A stretch of DNA of 45,719 bases from NCBI GenBank assembly GCA_963636105.1, contig CAVHIG010000007.1, positions 1 through 45,719 on the forward strand, read 5' to 3'. This stretch comes from CAVHIG01 sp963636105. GTDB lineage: Bacteria > Bacillota > Clostridia > Peptostreptococcales > Anaerovoracaceae. Below, one piece after another: positions 1 through 6,520 of the stretch. Every line of letters begins with the position of its first letter. Position 1 is the first letter of the stretch. Position numbers and translations under genes: made by a program. Below the pieces are notes generated by a model. That model searched no databases. It worked only from the letters and a program-made list of their open reading frames with translations, and was not told the DNA's origin.

Positions 1-104
1 GGCGAGATGAGCTTAGCTGTCTCCTGCGAGGAACACCAGGCCAAAGACAGCTTTAACCCCCAAATCTTCAAAGGTAGTAGTTTGAAAAACACAATCTTAG
101 AAAT
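1..104. other. Unassigned edge sequence with an imperfect hairpin (15-52)
   Basis: No gene can be assigned here. An inverted repeat is visible: AGCTGTCT (15-22) pairs with AGACAGCT (45-52), and CCTG (23-26) pairs with CAGG (37-40), leaving a 4-nt bulge and a 10-nt loop. A plus-strand frame is open from base 1 to a stop at 130-132, but that stop lies inside the downstream terminator hairpin. Short open frames also exist on the other strand, so coding is not supported in either direction. It could be the end of a structured RNA or of a repeat cut by the window edge. Confidence 0.3.
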
Positions 105-154
105 AAAAAAATATCCGTTCCTGACCAGCTGACCGGTCCGAATCGGATATTTTT
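105..154 (-). terminator. Probable intrinsic terminator after the TVP38 gene
   Basis: ATATCCG (111-117) pairs with CGGATAT (144-150). The hairpin is flanked by A-runs on the left and T-runs on the right, so it ends in a U-tract when read on either strand. It lies 5 nt beyond the TVP38 stop codon. The loop contains a second small stem (GACC/GGTC). It can act bidirectionally, insulating whatever lies to the left. Confidence 0.75.
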
Positions 155-159
155 GACAC

Positions 160-891
160 TTATTTTTGAGAATATCTCATATACAATTCATCTATCCTTT
201 GAGTAAGCCTTTCATGATGTTTGAGCCCCCATATTGTAACTATCAAAATAACTATAACCAAAAGCGCCAATAATAAATAGCTACCTGTTCGCAGCATTCT
301 GCCCATAACCACGCAGCCTATCATCGCCGGAGTGCGCATAGCAAGCGATAAAAGTAAAAAAGGCAAAGGCTTTATATCAGAGACACCACCCACATATGAA
401 AGCAAATCCTTTGGCATACAAGGCAAGAGATATATAACCGATATAAAGATAAACCCGCGCTTGCTATTTACTTTCTCAATAAAAGAATCAAAGCGCTTAC
501 CAAATATAAGCCTGAGAGCATCCTTACCCAAAACTCTCGCTATTCCGAAGGTAATCACCGTACCCAGCGCAGTTCCCGCAAGCGAAAGAACATAAGCCAG
601 TCCGGGGCCATATACGTAGCCTGCAGTCATTTGCACCACATTACCGGGAATTATGCTTATAATAATCTGTACTATTTGTAAAATCAAATATACGAGGGCT
701 CCCGAAAGCTTATTATTCTCCAGGAGAGCTTCCACATCATCCATACTTTTTAAAGATGAGATCATATCCGAATGAAAAATGTAGATGTATGCGGGCAAAG
801 CGAAAATAATAGCAAGAAAAATCGTAAATTTCAGGATTGTAAATGCCCTCTTTATATTTTTTGTTTTCTTGTCCTTATCCATTCTTTCCAC
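160..891 (-). CDS. TVP38/TMEM64 (SNARE-associated, DedA-like) membrane protein
   Basis: This is an integral membrane protein of about 243 residues. The lysine-rich cytoplasmic N terminus (KDKKTKNIKR) is followed by a first membrane helix (FTIFLAIIFALPAYIYIF). A central SNARE-associated domain contains the family-like segments PGNVVQMTAGYVYG and GTVITFGIARVLG, and several hydrophobic helices follow, the last near the C terminus. Family members are linked to lipid scrambling or envelope homeostasis; the substrate is not readable here. The frame opens at a TTG (900), but GGAGGGG sits directly against that codon and 9 nt before GTG at 891, so GTG is preferred; ATG at 882 is the alternative. It is the last gene of the operon, 47-56 bp after the YnbB-like gene and followed by a terminator. 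Confidence 0.85.
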   Translation of the reverse strand: MERMDKDKKTKNIKRAFTILKFTIFLAIIFALPAYIYIFHSDMISSLKSMDDVEALLENNKLSGALVYLILQIVQIIISIIPGNVVQMTAGYVYGPGLAYVLSLAGTALGTVITFGIARVLGKDALRLIFGKRFDSFIEKVNSKRGFIFISVIYLLPCMPKDLLSYVGGVSDIKPLPFLLLSLAMRTPAMIGCVVMGRMLRTGSYLLLALLVIVILIVTIWGLKHHERLTQRIDELYMRYSQK

Positions 892-947
892 TTGCCGCAA
901 CCCCTCCGCAATGCATACCTATAGTACAGCATGACTTTTAAAAGATA

Positions 948-2243
948 CTACAGCATTACAATCTTCTTATCATATAATGCCTGCAGAGCCTTTATTACGC
1001 CGAATTTGGAGTGCTCATATGTAAGTCCGCCCTGAAAATATACATTATAAGGCTCTCTGATAGGAGCATCCGCTGAAAGCTCGATAGATGAACCCTGTAC
1101 AAAGGCGCCGGCTGCCATCACCACCTGATCCTCATATCCCGGCATATCCCAAGGCTCCGGCTTCACATCAGAATCGATAGGAGCAGCCGCCTGCACGCCT
1201 TCGCAGAATGTAACTACAGCTTCCGGCGAACCGAGCTTTATGGCCTGTATTATATCGCTTCGCTTATCTTCCGGCTTTGGACATATCTCATATCCGAGAT
1301 TTTCAAAGACCTTGCCGCAAAGCACAGAGCCCTTTACCGCGCCATTCACAACCTTAGGAGCCATGAAAAGACCCTGAAGCATAGCTCTTGTCTGCCCAAA
1401 GGTCAGACCGCACTCCCCGCCTATACCCGGACAAGTCATTCTGTATTGTATTTTTTCAATAAGATCCGCTCGTCCCACAACATATCCGCCGGTAAGCGCG
1501 ATTCCGCCGCCCGGATTCTTTATAAGTGAGCCGGCTGCTACGTCTACACCGACCTCTGTCGGCTCTTTGACGTCCAAAAATTCGCCATAGCAATTGTCCG
1601 TCATACATATAATGTCAGGCCTTATGGATTTTACAAAAGAGGCCCACTCGGCTATTTGATCTACCGTAATAGCCTTGCGCCAGCCATATCCTGTAGCTCG
1701 CTGCACAGTCACCATCCTGGTCTTGTCCGATATGGTCTTTCCAAGCGTCTCTAGGTCGATAGAACCGTCAGGCAAAAGCTCCACCTGCTTGTATGTAATT
1801 CCATAATCTGCCAGGCAGCCCTGCCCGTTTTTACCATTTATACCTATAACCTCAGAGAGAGTATCATAAGGCGCACCAGTGCAATAAATAAGCTCATCAC
1901 CAGGTCTCAAAATTCCAAGCAAGGTGATAGAAAGTGCGTGCGTGCCGTTTACGATAATCGGTCTTACAAGAGCATTATCAGTTCCAAAAATGTCAGAATA
2001 TACACGTTCTATCGCCGCGCGTCCCGCATCATCATAGCCATATCCCGTATTCCAGGCAAAGTGCATGTCTCGAATGCGATTCTTCTGAAAAGCCGCAAGT
2101 ATTTTGTACTGATTATAGGCCATGATATCATCAAGCTCCTCAAATACAGGCCTTACCTGCTTCTCAGCCTCATCCACAGCCTCCAGTACGGCCGGTGATA
2201 TATTCATCTTGTTCTTCAATAATTCAAACGTGTTCTTCTGCAT
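948..2243 (-). CDS. YnbB-type PLP enzyme (methionine gamma-lyase family / 'aluminium resistance' protein)
   Basis: A 431-residue fold-type I pyridoxal-phosphate protein of the family annotated either as methionine gamma-lyase-like or as aluminium resistance protein. The probable PLP lysine is K242 in GSLIKNPGGG. A cofactor-stacking segment NGTHALS lies near residue 100, and DNCYGEF near 216-222 supplies the aspartate that would contact the pyridine ring. Length fits the family. B. subtilis ynbB also lies just downstream of miaA, so the position is conserved although hfq is absent here. A GGGAG ribosome site lies 9 nt before the ATG. The true substrate is not established for most members; cysteine or methionine degradation is inferred from homology only. 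Confidence 0.85.
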   Translation of the reverse strand: MQKNTFELLKNKMNISPAVLEAVDEAEKQVRPVFEELDDIMAYNQYKILAAFQKNRIRDMHFAWNTGYGYDDAGRAAIERVYSDIFGTDNALVRPIIVNGTHALSITLLGILRPGDELIYCTGAPYDTLSEVIGINGKNGQGCLADYGITYKQVELLPDGSIDLETLGKTISDKTRMVTVQRATGYGWRKAITVDQIAEWASFVKSIRPDIICMTDNCYGEFLDVKEPTEVGVDVAAGSLIKNPGGGIALTGGYVVGRADLIEKIQYRMTCPGIGGECGLTFGQTRAMLQGLFMAPKVVNGAVKGSVLCGKVFENLGYEICPKPEDKRSDIIQAIKLGSPEAVVTFCEGVQAAAPIDSDVKPEPWDMPGYEDQVVMAAGAFVQGSSIELSADAPIREPYNVYFQGGLTYEHSKFGVIKALQALYDKKIVML

Positions 2244-2324
2244 TTCTTAATTCTCCCAAATTATCCAATATTATTTCATATACTCTATTTTTTATACCTT
2301 ATCTGATTCTTATCCGTCTCTCCG

Positions 2325-3524
2325 CTATTCCTCACGTTCTAGCTCCCACTCCATGCCCTTTACAAGCTCGCGCTTCACACCGATCTTGTGAGCCGCATAC
2401 AGCTGCGTCGTCGTAACCTGATCATGATCCAAAAGCGCCTGTACGTCATAAACGGAATACCCACGCCCTATAAGACTCGTAGCCGCCGTTGCCCGCAATT
2501 TATGCGGACTATAGCCTTCACCACGCGAAGTCGAAAGCCCGAGCGAGGTATACTTTTTCACAAGCTCCCTTATCTGCCTATCCGTCATCCGCTTCCCCTG
2601 AAGAGAAAGGAAAAGCGCATCCTTATGCTCCTCAGAAAGCATCTCCTCCCTCTGCCTCTCAAGCGTAAGATAGTCCTTGACAACCTGCTCCGCCGAACGA
2701 TTTATAGGCATTATCGATTCCTTGCCGCGCTTTCTGTATATCTTAAACTCCCCGCGATCAAAATTAAAGGAAGACACATTCAGCTGCTGAAGCTCCGAAA
2801 GACGCAGACCATAAGTCAGAAACAACACCAAAATGGCCTTGTCCCTGTACTTTGTCTTCTCCCAAAAATCATGCTCCTTCTTCGTAAGCCCCGCGCCCGT
2901 ACTCACAGCATCGAGCATCTTCATAACCTCATCATCACGAAGTGCCTTGATTTCATGCTCTCCGGGCCTCGGCACCTTTATCGGATCGAAGGAATCCGTG
3001 ATATTTTGCGAAACAAGCTCATCCCTATACAGATATTTAAAAAGAGTCGACACCACCGATTTCTTCTTTGCAAGCGATCTGTTATGATTCTCATAGACAT
3101 ACACCGCAGCCTCCGTCTCCTTCTCATAACGGCGGCAATAGTCCAAAAACATATTTACATCCTTGCCCTTGATTTCATCAAAATCAGCCGCAGTGAGCTC
3201 CTTTATATCCTTTTCTTCCATTTTACCGGAATATTTTGTCATCCATGTGCAGAAAAAGCGAATATCCTGCAAATATGAAAGCCTTGTCATCGGCAGCACA
3301 TTGCCGCGAAGATAAGCAAAAAAACCGCGCAGAAAATTCGGAAGCTCCGACTCTATAGCCTTGCATGCCTCAAAAATTTCATCCTCTTTTGCGATTATAT
3401 TATCAGGCCTGCCAGATTTATTTGGATTTTTCCGTTCCTTCTTACCTGGCACAGAGGCCTTCGATTCCATCGTCATAGACTCAGATTCTGACGCTGTCTT
3501 AGCATCTATCGCTGCCGGCCTCAT
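2325..3524 (-). CDS. Tyrosine recombinase / site-specific integrase (XerC/D-like)
   Basis: A 399-residue protein from the preferred start. Counted from the longer frame that opens at 3548 (407 residues), the catalytic set is complete: R249 in TYGLRLSEL, a beta-hairpin lysine in YRKRGKE, H349 and R352 in SPHKLRATA, H375 in LLDHDQ and nucleophile Y384 in TQLYAAH. A SAM-like N-terminal core-binding domain spans about 65-175 and is preceded by a polar, low-complexity head. The ATG at 3524 overlaps the miaA stop as TGATG and has AAAGGA 7 nt upstream, so translation is probably coupled to miaA. There are no other phage or transposon genes around it, which suggests a resident chromosomal recombinase. 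It could be the Xer resolvase or a specialised inversion enzyme; sequence alone does not decide. Confidence 0.85.
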   Translation of the reverse strand: MRPAAIDAKTASESESMTMESKASVPGKKERKNPNKSGRPDNIIAKEDEIFEACKAIESELPNFLRGFFAYLRGNVLPMTRLSYLQDIRFFCTWMTKYSGKMEEKDIKELTAADFDEIKGKDVNMFLDYCRRYEKETEAAVYVYENHNRSLAKKKSVVSTLFKYLYRDELVSQNITDSFDPIKVPRPGEHEIKALRDDEVMKMLDAVSTGAGLTKKEHDFWEKTKYRDKAILVLFLTYGLRLSELQQLNVSSFNFDRGEFKIYRKRGKESIMPINRSAEQVVKDYLTLERQREEMLSEEHKDALFLSLQGKRMTDRQIRELVKKYTSLGLSTSRGEGYSPHKLRATAATSLIGRGYSVYDVQALLDHDQVTTTQLYAAHKIGVKRELVKGMEWELEREE

Positions 3525-4465
3525 CAGCTCATCCTTTCTCTCAGCCATTCGAAAATCGCCTCCTCCGCTGCTCCCTTGCCTTCAAATGCGGATAAATCAA
3601 ACCATTTCATCTCATCATATCTGCGAAGCCAGGTGAGCTGTCTTTTCGCATAATGCCGCGTGTTTCTCTTTATGAGATATATCGCCGCGGAAACGTCGTA
3701 GTCTCCCCGCAACGCGCCGATTACCTCTTTATAGCCTATGCCCTTCATAGAAATGTCACCTTCGGTAAGTCCCATATCCATGAGAGCCTTCACCTCCTGG
3801 AAAAGTCCCTGCTCCACAAGCAAATCCACACGCAAATCTATTCTATCATAAAGCTCCTGCCTTTCGCGTGTAAGTCCCATCAAAAGTACAGAATAATCCT
3901 CCGTTTTCTTAAAAGAATTTTCAAAAGGCTTTATCTCCTCGCCCGAAACTTCCAATACTTCGAGAGCGCGTATCATCTTCTTTAAATTGTTGGGATGAAT
4001 GCGCTCTGCCATAGCAGGTGATTTCTCACGCAAAATATCATGCAAAAAATCATTGCCCTTTTCCTCTGCCAGAGCTTCGAGCTTTTTGCGATATTCCTTC
4101 TCCGCGGGTGGCGCCGAAAAATCCATATCATAGATAAGAGAATTTATATAAAGACCCGTGCCTCCTGATATAATAGGCAGCTTTCCCCTTTCTAAAATAT
4201 CAAATATTGCCTTTTTTGCCAGCTTTTGATATTCCGCTACAGAAAAAGGCTGTCTCGGATCGATTTCATCCACCAAATGATGCACTGCCCTCGCGCGCTC
4301 TTCCATTGTAGGCTTTGCGCTTCCTATATCCATAAACTTATAGAGCTGCATAGAATCAGCGGACACAATCTCACCGCCGGTCTCCTCCGCAATTCTGATA
4401 GCATATTCAGTTTTCCCCACAGCGGTAGGCCCAGCTACCACTACTATTTTCTTATTCTTATCCAT
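3524..4465 (-). CDS. miaA: tRNA dimethylallyltransferase
   Basis: MiaA transfers dimethylallyl from DMAPP to N6 of A37 in tRNAs reading UNN codons. The P-loop GPTAVGKTEYA is at residues 12-22, followed by the DSMQLYKFMDIGSAKPT segment that binds tRNA and substrate, then SGGTGLYI and a C-terminal KRNTRHYAKRQLTWLRR helix typical of the family. 313 residues is normal. It follows mutL, as in B. subtilis, but a structured repeat fills the 156-bp gap. Its ribosome site is weak (GGATGGATA before ATG). The 3' end overlaps the start of the recombinase gene. Confidence 0.96.
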   Translation of the reverse strand: MDKNKKIVVVAGPTAVGKTEYAIRIAEETGGEIVSADSMQLYKFMDIGSAKPTMEERARAVHHLVDEIDPRQPFSVAEYQKLAKKAIFDILERGKLPIISGGTGLYINSLIYDMDFSAPPAEKEYRKKLEALAEEKGNDFLHDILREKSPAMAERIHPNNLKKMIRALEVLEVSGEEIKPFENSFKKTEDYSVLLMGLTRERQELYDRIDLRVDLLVEQGLFQEVKALMDMGLTEGDISMKGIGYKEVIGALRGDYDVSAAIYLIKRNTRHYAKRQLTWLRRYDEMKWFDLSAFEGKGAAEEAIFEWLRERMS

Positions 4466-4500
4466 TATCCATCCATTTTTTATCTATACTTTACCAACAC

Positions 4501-4621
4501 GCAGCGAGGCCTAAGCTGCCTGAGGGACCATGTGCAAGTCGATTTGGTCCCGAAGGTAGGTGTAGGCCGAGCCTCCATGTGCAAGTCGATTCGGTCCCGA
4601 AGGTAGGTGTAGGCCGAGCCC
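4501..4621. repeat. Structured GC-rich intergenic repeat with a 47-bp tandem duplication
   Basis: The unit folds as a nested hairpin on the plus strand: GGCCTA (4508-4513) with TAGGCC (4563-4568), CTGCCT (4516-4521) with AGGTAG (4554-4559, one G-T pair), and GGGACCA (4524-4530) with TGGTCCC (4545-4551). GA/GA mismatches separate the inner two stems and the loop is 14 nt. Bases 4528-4574 are then repeated as 4575-4621 with 45 of 47 identical, ending exactly against the mutL stop codon. A second copy lies at the right end of the window. The element fills the mutL-miaA gap. No transposase or known riboswitch is recognised. Confidence 0.85.
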
Positions 4622-6466
4622 CTATACTCGTTTAAAAAGCTTCTCAATCTGATACTTCGTAATCTTTATAAAAGTCGGCCGCCCATGCGGACAAGAATAC
4701 GGATTCTCGCAAGCCGCAAGCTCATCCATAAGAGCCGCAATCTCCTCATCCTTGAGCAAATCATTTCCTTTTATGGCGCTTTTGCAAGAATTTTGCATTA
4801 TCTTTTCAATGCGCGCCTTATTTTCAAAATCCGTCCCCTCGCTCACATTCTCCATGAAGCCCTCTATAAACTCCTGCGCCTCAGAAAGCTGCATAAATGC
4901 CGGAATCGCCCGCGCCGCAAAGGCCTTCGGACCAAATTCTTCAATCTCAAAGCCCATATCTCTCAAAACGTCCAGCCAATCCACCGCATTATTTTTCACA
5001 CTAAGCGATGTATTTATAATTATAGGGAACATGATGCTCTGCGAAACCTTTTCCTCATTTCTGTACTCGCGCATCAATTTTTCAAAAAACACCCTCTCAT
5101 GCGCCGCATGCTGATCAATGAAATAAAAGCTTCCCTCATCATAGGCCGTAATATATGTCGCAAAGACCGAGCCCGTAATCGTAAGCTCTCTGAAATCAAA
5201 GGGTCTCTCAAATGTCTTTGCAAAGCTGCCCGGTTTTTCATTTTCCAAAGCCGCCGAAGCTGCAGGAGCTGCGGGAGCTGCGGGAGCTTCCGTAGACTTA
5301 GGAGATTCTTCTTCATAAATAGAGTCCTCGCGCAGCATATTTTCCTGCGCACGCAAAGTCGACAGAAATGATTTTATGTCAACCTGTTTCTCCTCTTTCA
5401 AAACAGGCTCCGCCGGAGCTTTTGCAAATGCGAATATATTTTCCCTTTGAATCTCCGGCATGCTCTCCTTTGATAAAAGAGCCTTTTTTACTGTATCCTC
5501 AATGAAAGCGGCGACATCCAGCTCCTTGTCAAAGCGAACTTCCTTTTTATTAGGATGTATATTGACATCGAGCTTGTCCGGACTCACATGTAAAAAAAGA
5601 AAAGCTATAGGATATCTTCCTTCAAAAAGCCTATCCGCATAGGCGCCCGCAAGGCCTTTTTCCATTACTTTGCTCGAAATGCTCCTGCCGTTTACGAAGA
5701 AAATCTGGCTTTTTGTATTGGTCTTGCTTCTGCCTACATTCGATACATAACCTGAAAGCGAAAGCAGGCAGCTTCCATCCTCAGCAAGCTTTTCGCCCTG
5801 TAACGGAAGCAAAAAATCGCCTATCGTTCTGTCATAGACAGTGAGAATATTTCTAAGCACATCGCCCTTTCCCGTAGTTGCGAAGAGCGTATTGCCGTTG
5901 TTTATCAGGCGAATCTTTATATTGGGCCACGCAAGAGCAATTTTGGACATAAAATCGATGATGAGCGTGCTCTCCGCGGCATCAGATTTCATAAATTTGA
6001 GGCGCGCCGGAGTGTTGTAGAATAAGTCTGTGACGACAAAGGTGGTGCCCTCCGGACAGCCTGTCGCAATGTTTTCCAAGACCTCGCCACCCTCAAGCTT
6101 TATCCTTCTGCCAGTTTTTTCAAGAGCTGTCTTTGTCACAAGCTCTATCCGTGAAACTGCTGCGATGCTGGCAAGAGCCTCGCCGCGAAAGCCCAGCGTT
6201 TCTATAGAAGATAAATCCTTATCTGTAAAAATCTTGCTTGTAGCGTGGCGCTTAAATGCCAAAAGCACCTCGGATGCGTCTATACCGCAGCCATTGTCCG
6301 TGACTCTTATATATGCTTTTCCACCATTTTTTATCTCTACAGTAATAGAATCCGCGCCGGCATCGATGGAGTTTTCTACAAGCTCCTTGACTACGGAAAG
6401 CGGTCTGTCTACTACCTCTCCTGCCGCGATTCGAGCGGCGACATTTTTTTCAAGTACTCTTATCAT
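4622..6466 (-). CDS. mutL: DNA mismatch repair protein MutL (endonuclease type)
   Basis: A 614-residue mismatch-repair coordinator. The N-terminal GHKL ATPase has ENSIDAGA (residues 32-39), DNGCGI (57-62) and the GFRGEAL lid. An Ala/Pro/Glu-rich linker occupies about 375-415. The C-terminal domain carries the DQHA(X)2E(X)4E endonuclease motif at 451-462 and a late CPHGRPT motif, so this MutL should nick DNA, as in organisms lacking MutH. It lies 54 bp downstream of mutS. Its ribosome site is poor. The stop codon directly abuts the structured repeat. Confidence 0.97.
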   Translation of the reverse strand: MIRVLEKNVAARIAAGEVVDRPLSVVKELVENSIDAGADSITVEIKNGGKAYIRVTDNGCGIDASEVLLAFKRHATSKIFTDKDLSSIETLGFRGEALASIAAVSRIELVTKTALEKTGRRIKLEGGEVLENIATGCPEGTTFVVTDLFYNTPARLKFMKSDAAESTLIIDFMSKIALAWPNIKIRLINNGNTLFATTGKGDVLRNILTVYDRTIGDFLLPLQGEKLAEDGSCLLSLSGYVSNVGRSKTNTKSQIFFVNGRSISSKVMEKGLAGAYADRLFEGRYPIAFLFLHVSPDKLDVNIHPNKKEVRFDKELDVAAFIEDTVKKALLSKESMPEIQRENIFAFAKAPAEPVLKEEKQVDIKSFLSTLRAQENMLREDSIYEEESPKSTEAPAAPAAPAASAALENEKPGSFAKTFERPFDFRELTITGSVFATYITAYDEGSFYFIDQHAAHERVFFEKLMREYRNEEKVSQSIMFPIIINTSLSVKNNAVDWLDVLRDMGFEIEEFGPKAFAARAIPAFMQLSEAQEFIEGFMENVSEGTDFENKARIEKIMQNSCKSAIKGNDLLKDEEIAALMDELAACENPYSCPHGRPTFIKITKYQIEKLFKRV

Positions 6467-6520
6467 TTTTAATTACCATTTTGCATGCAATGCCAGTAAT
6501 CTACGCTCTCGCTAAAGCCC

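Noticed and set aside
1..132. Plus-strand open frame from base 1 to a TGA at 130-132 as the end of a protein gene
   Set aside because: The stop falls inside the terminator hairpin, the frame has no start in the window, and other frames are similarly open; no family is recognised.
2325..3548. Recombinase as evidence of a prophage or integrative element
   Set aside because: Its neighbours on both sides are syntenic housekeeping genes, and no phage, relaxase, or flanking attachment repeats are seen.
4226..4606. Plus-strand open frame running through the repeat and the miaA 5' end
   Set aside because: It is the antisense shadow of miaA extended through the GC-rich repeat; no ribosome site or protein family is recognised.
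4501..4621. Repeat as an integron attC site or CRISPR array
   Set aside because: Core sites of the RYYYAAC/GTTRRRY type are absent, only two partial units exist, there are no unique spacers between identical repeats, and no integrase-cassette or cas genes are present.
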